A DNA stretch of 64,000 nt from Pelagibacterium limicola (lineage in GTDB: Bacteria > Pseudomonadota > Alphaproteobacteria > Rhizobiales > Devosiaceae): the NCBI RefSeq assembly GCF_015694405.1, contig NZ_JADQDB010000004.1:186001-250000 (forward strand), written 5' to 3'. Of this stretch, positions 19,673 to 29,000 are shown piece after piece. Under the pieces are notes generated by a model that worked only from the letters and a program-made list of their open reading frames with translations, was not told the DNA's origin and searched no databases. The position numbers and the translations under genes are program-made. Position 1 is the stretch's first letter, and every line of letters begins with the position of its first letter.

Positions 19673-21213
19673 GCATGAACACCCAAGGCCGCCCCACCGC
19701 CCCGCAGGCCGCAAGTGCGGCCGCCGCTGGCTCCGCGCTCCTGCCCGAAGAGCCGCTTCTTTTCGAGATAGGGGATCACGATCATTCCGGCGTCGACCTT
19801 CCCGACGTCGACGTATCGGATGACCGCCTCGGCGGGCTACGCCGCCAGTCCCCGCTCGATCTGCCAGGCCTGACCGAACCCGAGGCCATGCGTCATTACG
19901 TGCGCCTCTCGCGGCGGAATTATTCCATCGATTCCGGCATGTATCCGCTCGGCTCATGCACCATGAAGCACAATCCGCGGCTGAACGAGAAGATGGCGCG
20001 CCTTGCGGGATTTGCCGATGTCCACCCGCTCCAGCCGGTTTCGACCGTTCAGGGTGCACTTGGCGTTATCGATGAACTCGCCCGATGGTTGATGGAGTTG
20101 ACCAACACTGTCGCCGTCGCCATGTCGCCCAAGGCAGGCGCGCACGGGGAACTGTGCGGCATGATGGCCATCCGCGCCGCGCATGACGCAAAGGGGCAGG
20201 GGCACCGCAATATCGTCCTCGTCCCGGAAAGCGCGCATGGCACCAACCCGGCAACCGCGGCATTCCTTGGCTATACGGTCAAATCCATCGATGCCAACGA
20301 GAATGGCACCGTCGATGTCGAAGCGGTCAAGGCCGCGCTTTCCGACGATGTCGCCGCCATCATGCTGACCAATCCCAATACCTGCGGGCTGTTCGAGCCG
20401 CAGGTGATCGAAATCGCGCAGGCGGTCCACGAGGCTGGCGCCTATTTCTACTGCGATGGCGCGAACTTCAATGCCATCATGGGGGTGGTGCGTCCCGGCG
20501 ATCTCGGGATCGATGCCATGCACATCAACCTTCATAAGACCTTTTCGACCCCACATGGTGGCGGCGGACCGGGTGCCGGGCCTGTAGTGCTGTCCGAAGC
20601 GCTCGCGCCCTATGCGCCCGTGCCGTTCCTGCGCCGTGATGGCGACAAGCTCGAACTGATCGAACATGCCGGGGCCGAAAGTTTCGGCCGGCTGACGGCC
20701 TTTCACGGCCAGATGGGCATGTATGTCCGCGCACTGACCTATATGCTGAGCCACGGTGCTGACGGATTGGCACAAGCGGCGCGCGATGCCGTGCTCAACG
20801 CCAATTATATCAAGGCGAAATTGCGCGACGTGATGAGCGCGCCATTCAACGGCCAACCGGTCATGCACGAGGCGCTGTTCGACGACACTTTCCTCAAGGG
20901 CACCGGCGTTACCACCCTCGATTTCGCCAAGGCGATGATCGACGAGGGCTTTCATCCCATGACCATGTATTTCCCGCTGGTTGTCCACGGGGCCATGCTG
21001 ATCGAGCCTACCGAAAGCGAATCCCTCCAGACCCTCGACGTCTTCATCGCCGCGATGCGCGATCTGGTCCAGGACGCCAAGGCCGGAAACGTTGAACGCT
21101 TCACCTCGGCACCCCGCCGGGCGCCCTTGTCGCGCCTCGACGAAACCCGCGCCGCCCGCCAGCCACGTCTCAAATGGACCCCGCTGGACAACTCCCGCGA
21201 GGCGGCTGAATAG
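19669..21213 (+). CDS. gcvPB: Glycine dehydrogenase (decarboxylating) subunit 2
   Basis: The PLP-binding C-terminal half of the P protein. The PLP lysine is K290 in [18 protein letters not shown], followed by the glycine-rich loop. Other family blocks are [17 protein letters not shown] and [22 protein letters not shown]. The length of 514 residues is normal, with a somewhat extended N-terminus rich in alanine. It closes the gcv operon; the L protein (dihydrolipoamide dehydrogenase) is not encoded here and must come from elsewhere. Confidence 0.97.
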   Translation: MSMNTQGRPTAPQAASAAAAGSALLPEEPLLFEIGDHDHSGVDLPDVDVSDDRLGGLRRQSPLDLPGLTEPEAMRHYVRLSRRNYSIDSGMYPLGSCTMKHNPRLNEKMARLAGFADVHPLQPVSTVQGALGVIDELARWLMELTNTVAVAMSPKAGAHGELCGMMAIRAAHDAKGQGHRNIVLVPESAHGTNPATAAFLGYTVKSIDANENGTVDVEAVKAALSDDVAAIMLTNPNTCGLFEPQVIEIAQAVHEAGAYFYCDGANFNAIMGVVRPGDLGIDAMHINLHKTFSTPHGGGGPGAGPVVLSEALAPYAPVPFLRRDGDKLELIEHAGAESFGRLTAFHGQMGMYVRALTYMLSHGADGLAQAARDAVLNANYIKAKLRDVMSAPFNGQPVMHEALFDDTFLKGTGVTTLDFAKAMIDEGFHPMTMYFPLVVHGAMLIEPTESESLQTLDVFIAAMRDLVQDAKAGNVERFTSAPRRAPLSRLDETRAARQPRLKWTPLDNSREAAE

Positions 21214-21263
21214 GGCGGGGCGTTTGGCCGGACACTCAGGGCGCGCGCTGATATTGCTGCTCC

Positions 21264-21381
21264 TTCCCCTCAAGGGAGAGGGGAACGGAATCGTTGTTAT
21301 GGCTAGCGCTTGACTAAAGGCACGTTGAGGATTCCCCTCCCCTTGAGGGGAGGGGCTAGGGGTGGGGTACATCGCCACCCC
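21264..21381. repeat. Intergenic palindromic repeat cluster
   Basis: Three inverted repeats lie between gcvPB and the DUF2332 gene. TTCCCCTC (21264-21271) pairs with GAGGGGAA (21278-21285). CCCCTCCCCT (21334-21343) pairs with AGGGGAGGGG (21346-21355). GGGGTGG (21359-21365) pairs with CCACCCC (21375-21381). The CTCCCCTTGAGGGGAGGGGCTAGGGGTGGGG-type core resembles interspersed palindromic elements seen in many proteobacterial genomes. It may also act as a transcript end for the gcv operon. I cannot count copies from one window. Confidence 0.6.
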
Positions 21382-21470
21382 GCCCGCAATTCCCCATTGA
21401 TCCTATCGACAAAGGCCCTAAACTCCCCGGCTGTCGGCTGGACAGTCGACACGAAGTCGGAGGGCACCGA

Positions 21471-22520
21471 ATGACGCATATGACCCCGCATGTGGCCGAA
21501 ACCTTCGTGTTTCAGGCCGCAGCCTGCCGAAGCCTGGGTTCGCCATTCACTGCAAATCTCTGCGAACTGCTGCTCAAGAATCTCAACGATTCGTCCCGAT
21601 TCGGCGGCCGAATCATCAACTGGCCTGATTCGGCGCGAGCCGACGCGCTTGCGCTGCGCGCCTGCGGGGCTCTGCATTGGCTCGCCCGCTCGGGAAATGC
21701 GCGGGAGCTGGCGGCCCTCTATCCGCCGCTCGAAACCAAGCCCGAGGTGCTTTGGGAGGCAATAGCCGACGCGATTGTGCGGCACGACGATGCGCTCTAC
21801 GATTTTCTGGACAGTCCGCCGCAGACCAATGAGGTTGCACGCTCCTCGGCACTTCTGGGCCTCGCCCTCCGGCTCGCCGGACGCCTCCGTATGCCGCTCG
21901 CGCTCTATGAGATCGGCGCCAGTGCCGGCCTCAATCTTGCGTTTGACCGGTATCACTATCTGCTTGGCGAAGAACGCGAATGGGGCGATTCCGACGCCTT
22001 GGTCCATATCGACAGCGAATGGCGCGGCAACCTACCCCCGCTCGAGACGGAACTGGAAATCGCATCGCGTGCCGGCTGCGATCGCAATCCCCTCGATCCG
22101 CACGACCCGGCGAGCGTCGAACGCCAACTCGCCTATATCTGGGCTGACCAGCACGAGCGCATCGGCCGCATTTCCGCGGCACTGACGGCCGCTGCGGCCA
22201 TGCCCTACGCCGTCGATAATTCGGACGCGGCCGATTGGGTGGAGGCAAAGCTGGCCGAGCCGCCCCTAGAGGGCGTGGCGCGGGTCTTTTTCCACACCAT
22301 CGTCTGGCAATACCTGCCCCGTGCCGCCAAGGACCGCATAACTGCAGCCTTTAGCGAGGCCAGCGCCGCCGCGACCGAGGCTACACCGCTCATCTGGATG
22401 TACATGGAAAGTGAGGATCACCCCGCCGGGGCGATCCTCAAGCAAACCGTGTGGCCGGGCGGCGAACTCGAGACAATGGGATTGGCCGATTATCACGGCC
22501 GCTGGGTGGACTGGGTTTAG
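21471..22520 (+). CDS. DUF2332 family protein
   Basis: A 349-residue cytoplasmic protein of the DUF2332 family, which has no assigned function. The segment LALYEIGASAGLNLAFDRYHY (about 144-164) resembles the SAM-binding motif I of class I methyltransferases, so a methyltransferase-like fold is possible; this is only a resemblance. Other typical blocks are AAACRSLGSPFTANL and VFFHTIVWQYLP. GGAGGG lies seven bases ahead of the ATG at 21471. It stands alone between two repeat-bearing gaps. Confidence 0.82.
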   Translation: MTHMTPHVAETFVFQAAACRSLGSPFTANLCELLLKNLNDSSRFGGRIINWPDSARADALALRACGALHWLARSGNARELAALYPPLETKPEVLWEAIADAIVRHDDALYDFLDSPPQTNEVARSSALLGLALRLAGRLRMPLALYEIGASAGLNLAFDRYHYLLGEEREWGDSDALVHIDSEWRGNLPPLETELEIASRAGCDRNPLDPHDPASVERQLAYIWADQHERIGRISAALTAAAAMPYAVDNSDAADWVEAKLAEPPLEGVARVFFHTIVWQYLPRAAKDRITAAFSEASAAATEATPLIWMYMESEDHPAGAILKQTVWPGGELETMGLADYHGRWVDWV

Positions 22521-22644
22521 GTCGCCGGCAAGGGCGGATCAACTGACGTCCGCTTTGGGTTGCCGCCGCAGCCCCATCGAACCTGCGCTTCGCTCCGCCA
22601 TCATCTCCCTCGTGGAACAAGCAGAGAGCCCCGTATGCGATGGC

Positions 22645-22683
22645 CCGCGAGTCCCTATCCCATTGCGGGAGAGGGACTCGCGG
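22645..22683. repeat. Long hairpin repeat in a convergent gap
   Basis: CCGCGAGTCCCT (22645-22656) pairs perfectly with AGGGACTCGCGG (22672-22683), and TCCC (22658-22661) with GGGA (22667-22670) continues the stem across one mismatch. It lies between the convergent DUF2332 and RidA genes. With no T run it is probably an interspersed repeat or a bidirectional transcript end rather than a classical terminator. Confidence 0.6.
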
Positions 22684-22725
22684 AGCGCACTATGCATCCC
22701 GAAAGGCTAATGCCAATCGTAAGGC

Positions 22726-23076
22726 CTATTCGGCCGCTGCCACGACGACGATTTCCACCCTCAGGTTGGGCGACGCCAGCCGTGCCTCGAACGTCGCGCG
22801 GGCGGGCGGGTTGGCCTTGTCGATCCACTGGTCGTAGACCGAATTCATGGCCGCGAAGTCGGCGATATTGTTCAACAGCACCTGTACCGACAACACCTTG
22901 TCCTTGCCCGTGCCGGCTGCGGCGAGCAGGGCGTCGATCTTGTCGAGCACCTGCTTGGTCTGGACTTCGATGGTGGCGAACTCATCTTCGGCGACCTGGC
23001 CGGCAAGATAGACCGTGTTGCCGTACTTCACGGCCTGGCTCATGCGCGCGCCGGGTTGGATGCGGGTGATGCTCAT
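22726..23076 (-). CDS. RidA family protein (enamine/imine deaminase)
   Basis: A 116-residue member of the YjgF/YER057c/UK114 family, which hydrolyses reactive enamines and imines made by PLP enzymes. It begins MSITRIQPGARMSQAVKYGNTVYLAGQVAED and has the typical C-terminal block ANPPARATFEARLASPNLRVEIVVVAA. The substrate-binding arginine is expected in PPARATFEA. GGAGAG precedes the ATG at 23076; the frame is open further upstream into the end of the atp operon but that is not part of the gene. It lies just after the atp operon terminator. Confidence 0.92.
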   Translation of the reverse strand: MSITRIQPGARMSQAVKYGNTVYLAGQVAEDEFATIEVQTKQVLDKIDALLAAAGTGKDKVLSVQVLLNNIADFAAMNSVYDQWIDKANPPARATFEARLASPNLRVEIVVVAAAE

Positions 23077-23100
23077 TTGAACTCTCCTTGGGTTGGATAG

Positions 23101-23126
23101 CAAAACGGGCCCCGTAGGGCCCGTTT
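23101..23126 (-). terminator. Terminator of the F0 ATP synthase operon
   Basis: AAACGGGCCC and GGGCCCGTTT (23103-23112 and 23117-23126) form a perfect 10-bp stem with a four-base loop. On the minus strand it is followed by a short T run. It lies 24 bases after the subunit b stop and ahead of the RidA start, so it separates the atp operon from RidA. Confidence 0.75.
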
Positions 23127-23149
23127 GAAAACGGTCTGTGAGGCCGGGC

Positions 23150-23632
23150 CTAGTTAAGACGAGCCGCAACGTCCTTGATCGACTGGTCGACCAGCGCGCT
23201 TCCGTCTTCCTTGACTTTGCTTGCCAGCAGCAGGCGAGCCGCTTCCACGGCAACGTCCGTCGAACGGGCGCGAACCTCGGCCAGGGCGTGCGCTTCGGCC
23301 TGCGCAATCTTGTCTTCGACCGCCTTCGTGCGGCGGGCAATCATGTCCTCGAGCGCGGCCTGCGCCTCGACGGCGAGGCGTTCGGCTTCCTCATGGGCGG
23401 CAGCCACGATCGCTTCGGCTTCGCCTTCGGCAGCCTTGCGCTTTGCCTCGTACTCGTCGAGCAGCGCCTGCGCGTCCTCGCGCAGCTTCCGGGCTTCCGC
23501 CAGATCGGTTTCGATCTTGGCGATGCGGGCATCGAGCGATTTGGCAATCATCCCCGGCACTTTGAGGTAGATCGCAATGCCGACGACGATCAGAAAGCAG
23601 ATGAAGGCCCAGAAAGTGGCATCGAGTTCCAT
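23150..23632 (-). CDS. atpF: ATP synthase F0 subunit b
   Basis: A peripheral-stalk subunit that links F0 to F1. The 160-residue protein has one N-terminal membrane helix (about residues 5-24) and then a long charged coiled coil rich in alanine and glutamate (about 30-140). The sequence begins MELDATFWAFICFLIVVGIAIY, as in alphaproteobacterial subunit b. It lies four bases after the b' gene; a b/b' heterodimer rather than a b homodimer is expected here. It is the last gene of the atpI-B-E-b'-b operon. Confidence 0.95.
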   Translation of the reverse strand: MELDATFWAFICFLIVVGIAIYLKVPGMIAKSLDARIAKIETDLAEARKLREDAQALLDEYEAKRKAAEGEAEAIVAAAHEEAERLAVEAQAALEDMIARRTKAVEDKIAQAEAHALAEVRARSTDVAVEAARLLLASKVKEDGSALVDQSIKDVAARLN

Positions 23633-23636
23633 GCGA

Positions 23637-24260
23637 TTATTCCTTGCCTACCTTGGCGACCGCGTCGCGGGCATCCTTGGCCGTTACGGTGCCGGCGAGT
23701 TGCGCGACGACAGTCTGAGCGATATCGGCAGCGATTTCGTCCACGTGCTCCAGTGCGGCCGCCTTGGACTGGGCAATCCGGCCTTCGGCATCGGCGACCT
23801 TGCGGCCCAGGTCTTCCTCGACGGCCTTGCGCTTCCCGTCGAGTTCGGCGCGAATCTTTCCGCGTGTTTCCTCGGCGATGCCGTGGGCATTTTTCCGGGC
23901 TTCTGCCAATGCTGTTTCGTAGCTTTCGATCGCCGCATCGGTCTTTTGCTGCAGGCGTTCCGCTTCGGCGATATCGCCGTCGATCCTGTCGCGCCGTTCC
24001 TCGAGAATTGATCCGATGCGGGGCAGGGCGACGCGCTGCATCACAATGTAAAGCAGCCCGAAGGTGATCGCGAGCCAGAGAAGCTGGGATGGGAACGTAG
24101 AGGCGTCGAAGGGCGGGAACACACTGGTGTGGTGTTCATCGCCGTATGCATGAATTTCCTCATGCAGAACCGCGTCTTCGGGAAGGCTATGATCGCCACC
24201 AACCGATTCGAGTTCGACCGGTTGTTCTCCCTCAGCCTGGGCGACAATAATGCGTGCCAT
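23637..24260 (-). CDS. atpG: ATP synthase F0 subunit b'
   Basis: The second, divergent b-type stalk subunit found in alphaproteobacteria and photosynthetic bacteria. The 207-residue protein has a longer, hydrophilic N-terminus (about 1-55, with LPEDAVLHEEIHAYGDEHHTS), one membrane helix (about 58-77, containing LLWLAITFGLLYIVM) followed by LPRIGSILEERRDRIDGDI, then a coiled coil. I chose the ATG at 24260 because GGCGAG lies eight bases upstream; GTG 24269 is an in-frame alternative. The symbols atpX and atpF2 are also used for this gene. Confidence 0.93.
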   Translation of the reverse strand: MARIIVAQAEGEQPVELESVGGDHSLPEDAVLHEEIHAYGDEHHTSVFPPFDASTFPSQLLWLAITFGLLYIVMQRVALPRIGSILEERRDRIDGDIAEAERLQQKTDAAIESYETALAEARKNAHGIAEETRGKIRAELDGKRKAVEEDLGRKVADAEGRIAQSKAAALEHVDEIAADIAQTVVAQLAGTVTAKDARDAVAKVGKE

Positions 24261-24284
24261 ATGTGTCACTCGCCGTCAGTTGCG

Positions 24285-24340
24285 CCGGGCGGCGCCCGGA
24301 CAATAAGGCGGCAGCCGAAGAATGGATACCCCGGCTGCCG
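24285..24340 (-). other. Two stem-loops between atpE and the b' gene
   Basis: CCGGGC (24285-24290) pairs with GCCCGG (24294-24299), and CGGCAGCCG (24309-24317) pairs with CGGCTGCCG (24332-24340). Both lie in the 114-base gap after atpE. Neither is followed by a clear T run on the minus strand. They may protect the 3' end of an atpE message or partly terminate transcription, raising subunit c over subunits b and b'. Confidence 0.55.
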
Positions 24341-24374
24341 GAAACGTCATGCGCCTCGCGCGCAGGTCCAGATC

Positions 24375-24602
24375 TTAGACCGCGAACAGGAGCAGAAGGG
24401 CAACCAGGAACGAGAAGATACCCAGAGCTTCGGTCACGGCGAAGCCGAAGATCAGGTTACCGAACTGGGCCGGGGCCGCAGAAGGGTTACGCAGCGCGCC
24501 GGACAGGAAGTTCCCGAAGATGCTGCCCACGCCGATTGCGGCACCAGCCATGCCCACGCAGGCGATACCGGCACCGATGAACTTTGCGGCTTCAGCTTCC
24601 AT
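24375..24602 (-). CDS. atpE: ATP synthase F0 subunit c
   Basis: The proteolipid that forms the rotating c-ring. It is 75 residues with two membrane helices joined by the polar RNP loop (residues 38-40). The ion-carrying carboxylate is E58 in [12 protein letters not shown]. No sodium-type ligand set is obvious, so it should carry protons. AAAGGA lies just ahead of the ATG. Several copies are needed per enzyme, which fits the stem-loops found just downstream. Confidence 0.97.
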   Translation of the reverse strand: MEAEAAKFIGAGIACVGMAGAAIGVGSIFGNFLSGALRNPSAAPAQFGNLIFGFAVTEALGIFSFLVALLLLFAV

Positions 24603-24673
24603 TTTATAATCCTTTCAGAGCCTTGCTTTTTAAGCAGTTGGTTTATTGGGAGCGGCGGTTGCCGCGTTTGACG

Positions 24674-25447
24674 TCAATGCGAGGGGTGGATCGCATCGTT
24701 GAGGTACATCGAGGTCAGCACCGCAAACACATAGGCCTGCAGGGCAGATACCAGGAGTTCGAGAACCGTGATCGCCACGCCCATGATGAGCGGCAGCACC
24801 GACCCCAGAATGCCGAGTGCGCCAAGCGAGGAGAGCGTCACGATGAAGCCAGTGAACACCTTGAGCGTGATGTGGCCGGCCAGCATGTTGGCGAACAGAC
24901 GGACCGAAAGGCTGATCGGACGTGACAGGAACGAGACGATCTCGATGGGCACGACGATGGGCAGCACATAGCCCGGAACGCCGGAGGGCACAAAGAGCTT
25001 GAGGAATTTGGGACCGTTCCGGACGAAGCCGTATACGACCACCACCGTCATAACCAGCATCGCAAGCGCAAAAGTCACGATAATATGGCTGGTGACTGTG
25101 AAGAAATAGGGGAACATGCCGAACATGTTCGCCACGAGAATGAACATGAAAAGCGAGAAGACGAACGGGAAGAACTTCATCCCCTCGGTGCCCGCGCTTC
25201 CTCGGACCATATTGGCCACGAACTCGTACATCATCTCGCTCAGTGCCTGCCAGCGGCTCGGCACGATCGAACGTCCGCTCGTCGACAGCAGCAGGTAGCC
25301 GATGATCAGCCCGCTCGTAAGGACCATGAACAGCGCGGAGTTGGTGAAGGCGATCGTGATGCCCGTATCGGCATGGCCATCGCCGCCGAAGGTCCCCAGG
25401 GTGAAGATATCTTCGATGACAAACTGGTGAATCGGATCGTTCGCCAA
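24674..25447 (-). CDS. atpB: ATP synthase F0 subunit a
   Basis: The stator subunit that forms the proton half-channels against the c-ring. It is 257 residues with about five to six membrane helices. The essential arginine is R183 in [14 protein letters not shown]. The start is TTG at 25447, giving the family's conserved opening [14 protein letters not shown]. The gene follows atpI by twelve bases and precedes atpE by 71 bases. The F1 genes are not in this window, in line with separate F0 and F1 operons in alphaproteobacteria. Confidence 0.96.
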   Translation of the reverse strand: MANDPIHQFVIEDIFTLGTFGGDGHADTGITIAFTNSALFMVLTSGLIIGYLLLSTSGRSIVPSRWQALSEMMYEFVANMVRGSAGTEGMKFFPFVFSLFMFILVANMFGMFPYFFTVTSHIIVTFALAMLVMTVVVVYGFVRNGPKFLKLFVPSGVPGYVLPIVVPIEIVSFLSRPISLSVRLFANMLAGHITLKVFTGFIVTLSSLGALGILGSVLPLIMGVAITVLELLVSALQAYVFAVLTSMYLNDAIHPSH

Positions 25448-25459
25448 GTCTCTGGACCC

Positions 25460-25843
25460 CTAGTTCTGCCTGTCGTCCACATCCCCGGTCGGGGCGGGCT
25501 TTTGCGTATTCAATTCCGCCACTACACGAGTGACATTCAAAATTCCAGCGGCAAAGCCCACCATGAACATCACGAGCAATGCCCAAGGCGCGGTCCCCGC
25601 AATCTGGTCGATCAGGTAGCCGATACCCGAGCCTACCAGAATGGCTGCGACGAACTCCGCTGCGATGCGCAAACCGCGCGCCAGCATCGTCATGTCGCCC
25701 TGCCGGGAAGCCGGTTCGCTGCTTTTGGTCGCGGCTTGCCGTGCTTCCTGTGCCTGCCTGATCCGCGCCGCAAGTTCGGATGTCTCCGAAATACGTGGGG
25801 TCGAGGGGTTGCGCCCGTCGGGGTCGTTGTCGGAATTGGCCAT
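25460..25843 (-). CDS. atpI: ATP synthase protein I (AtpI)
   Basis: A 127-residue membrane protein that begins the F0 operon. It has a long, hydrophilic, disordered-looking N-terminus (about residues 1-50), then two membrane helices (AAEFVAAILVGSGIGYLID and PWALLVMFMVGFAAGILNV) joined by a short loop, and a proline-rich tail. AtpI is thought to help c-ring assembly or cation uptake and is not part of the finished enzyme. A strong promoter lies about 60 bases upstream. Confidence 0.92.
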   Translation of the reverse strand: MANSDNDPDGRNPSTPRISETSELAARIRQAQEARQAATKSSEPASRQGDMTMLARGLRIAAEFVAAILVGSGIGYLIDQIAGTAPWALLVMFMVGFAAGILNVTRVVAELNTQKPAPTGDVDDRQN

Positions 25844-25904
25844 TAAACCTTCCCCTCAAACCCCGCCCGGACACCCGGCAAAGGGTGCCTTGAAAGTCGC
25901 GCGC

Positions 25905-25933
25905 ACCATAGTTGCGGCTCCTTTTGAAGTCAA
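25905..25933 (-). promoter_or_regulatory. Sigma-70 promoter of the F0 operon
   Basis: On the minus strand TTGACT (25928-25933), a 17-base spacer and TATGGT (25905-25910) form a good vegetative promoter. The predicted start, near 25898, gives a leader of about 55 bases before atpI. The remaining bases to the smc stop at 26075 show nothing I can name. Confidence 0.7.
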
Positions 25934-26074
25934 GGCGCGAGCGTTGGCATTTTTGCGTTGAAAATCAATATGTTACCTTGAGGCGATGGGGGTGCGGCAT
26001 CGCGTCAACATGCATCGATGTGGCCAAAGGATGGCGCCCAGGGATTCTCGGTGGGGAATGTTGGGCGGGAAACC

Positions 26075-29000
26075 CTAGCTCGCTTCGAGGAAACTCTCGG
26101 CGGTCCGCAGGTCCACGGAAACGAGTTGGCTTACGCCGCGTTCAGGCATGGTGACCCCAAACAGCCGGTCCATGCGGCTCATGGTGATGGGATTATGCGT
26201 GACCACGACGAACCGCGTCTCGGTACGTTCGCGCATGGAATCGAGCAGGTTACAGAACCGCTCGACATTGGCGTCGTCGAGCGGGGCATCCACTTCGTCG
26301 AGCACGCATATCGGCGCCGGATTGGTGAGAAACACCGCGAATATGAGGCTCATCGCCGTCAACGCCTGCTCGCCGCCCGAGAGCAGCGTCATGGTCTGGG
26401 GCTTCTTGCCTGGGGGCTTGGCGATGATTTCGAGGCCCGCTTCAAGCGGATCGTCGCTCTCGACAAAAGTCAGCTCTGCCGTCCCGCCGCCGAAAAGCGT
26501 CGTGAAGAGATCGCGGAAATGCGCGTTGACCTTGTCGAACGCTTCGGTGAGCCGCGCGCGGCCCTCGCGGTTGAGGCTCGCAATCCCCGTGCGGAGTTTG
26601 GCGATCGCCGCGATAAGGTCTTCGCGGTCGGCGATCATCTGATCGAGCTTGTCCTGGACCTCGCGCGATTCCTCTTCGGCCATGAGATTGACCCCGCCAA
26701 GCCGTTCACGCTCGGCCTTCAAACGCTCGACGCGCGCTTCCACCGCCTTTTCCTCGGGCAACGCGTCTTCGGGCTTTATCCCTGCGGCTTCAGCCGTCCG
26801 GCTGGCCGGAATGTTAAGCGTTTCGCCAATCTGACGCTCGATCTGCTGGCGCTGGACGATATTGCCCTTGAGGCGTTCCTCGACGCGCGCAATTTCGGCC
26901 TTGGTGTCGGCGAGCGCTTCCGCTGCCAGCCGCGCGGCGCGCTCGGCCTCGCGATAGCCGGTCTGGGCTTCGGTCAATTTGTCCGATGCGCGTTTGCGCG
27001 CCTGTTCCGCTTCGGCGATCTGCTCATCGAGTTCGGCCCGCCGCTGGTCGAACGCATCGGGTGTCGCGTTGAGCGCCTCGAGCTGCGAGCCGATCTCGCT
27101 GCGACGGGCCTCGAGCGTCGCGATCTGGTTTTCCGCCTGCCCCTTGCGTCGTTCCCAGCTTTCGAGTTCGGAGGCGATCCTGTCGAGCCGGGACTTCCGC
27201 ATTTGCGCCGCGCTGTCGAAACCGGCCAGTCGGACGCGCGCCTGCTCCGCCGCATCGCGCAGACCGGCAAGCGCCCGCTGCCGCGTTTCCGCTTCGCGCA
27301 CCGCGTCGCCCTCATCTCCTGCCTCGGCCAGGGCGGCATCGGCGGTTTCCTTTTGCGCACGCGCTTCGGCCAGCGTTTCCTCAAGCCGGGCGCGCGACTC
27401 TTCCAGCGCCGATTGCCGGGCGACAAGATTGGCGAGGTTCTTTTGCGCCGCATCCAGTCCGGCCTGCGCGGCGGTTATCGCACGCTGCGCTTCGCGCCAT
27501 TCGTTGCGCCGGGCCGTTTCCGCTTGCCGTGCCGTATCCAGACCGGCACGCAACGCGCCCAGATTTTCGCGCGCCACTTCGCATCCTCTGCGCATATGGG
27601 CAATCTCGGCATCGAGTTCGGCCAACCGGTTGCGCTGGGCAAGCCGCTGAGCCGCCGGCGTTGGGGCGTCGGCCTTTGCAACGAACCCGTCCCAGCGCCA
27701 GAGAGCACCCTCCAGGCTCACGAGCCGCTGGCCGGGCCGGAGCTCGGTCGCAAGCGCCGCACCGGCCTCGACGGAAACCAACCCGATCTGGTCGAGCCGG
27801 CGTTTCAAAAGCGGCGTACCGGAAACGAATTGCGAAAGCGGCACTGCGCCTTCGGGCAGCGGGGCGTCCGCTGCGCCATCCCCTGCGTTTGACCAGTAGA
27901 GCGGCGCCGCGCTGTCCGATGAGGCTTCGAGATCGTCGCCCAAGGCGGCGCCAAGCGCCGTCTCGTAACCCGGCGTGACGCTCAGCGCATCGACGATGGC
28001 TGGCCACAACGATCCGCCATCGACATTGAGCACCCGTGCCAGCGTCTCCGCCTCGCTTTCGAGCCTGTTGAGGCCGGTTTCAAGATCGGCCAGTGCCGGT
28101 TGCCCGGCCTCAAACGCGATCTGCGCCTCACGCGCCACCTGTTCGGCCTTTTCTGTTTCCGCCTCGGCGGCGGTAGCTGCGCCTTGCGCCGCTTCGAGCG
28201 CACTGCGCCGTTCATTGACGGTGTGGTCCGCCGCAAGGCTCTGCGCTACCGCTTCAGCATCGCGCACGATATCGGCCATCTGGCCTTCGAGGCGCTCCAG
28301 CCGTTGCGCGGCCTCCTGGGCACCACGTTGCGCCTGCGCCCGCCGGGCCCTGATTTCTGCCACGGCATCCCCGGCCGCGCGTGCGATTGCTTCGGCCTCG
28401 GCCAGCGCCACCTTGGCAACTTCGGCCTGATTGCGCGCGGTTTCGCTGGCCTCGCGGTCTGTCTCTGCCGCTGCTGTCAGTTCGCCCCGCTCTGCCGAAA
28501 GCGCCTCGATAATCCCACGGCTTTCCGCGATCAGCGCCGTCTCGCGCGCGCTATCGGTATCGATTTGCTTGATCCGGTCCTCGAGTTCGGCGCGCCGCGC
28601 ATTGGCCTGCCGCCATTCGTCCTCGATCTGCGCGCGCAGAATGGTGAGCCGCTGTAGGACCGCCCCGGCTGCGGCGTCGGCATCCCGTAGAGGCTGCAGC
28701 GCAGCATCGGCATCTTCGGCCACCTTGCGTGCAGCAAGGTCCAGATGGTTGGCCTCGGCGAGCTGGTTTATCAGCCGGCCCTGTTCCGCCTCGGTTTGTT
28801 TTTCCGCGAACCGGGCCTGAACCCAGCGGATATGGTACAGCGCGGCCTCGGCGCGCCGGATATCGCCCGAAAGCGAGCGATAGCGCGTCGCTTGCCGAGC
28901 CTGACGCTTGAGCGTTTCGAGCTGCACCTCCACCTGCGCGATGATGTCGTCAACCCGTTCGAGGTTCTGTTCGGCCGCCCGAAGCCGCAATTCGGCCTCG

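Noticed and set aside
22560-23069. Plus-strand frame across the RidA gene and its 3' repeat
   Set aside because: It is antisense to RidA and begins in the palindromic repeat.
26018-27892. A 624-residue open frame on the plus strand inside smc
   Set aside because: It is antisense to smc, which has all ATPase motifs. GC-rich coding DNA commonly leaves the opposite frames open. No family motif and no ribosome site.
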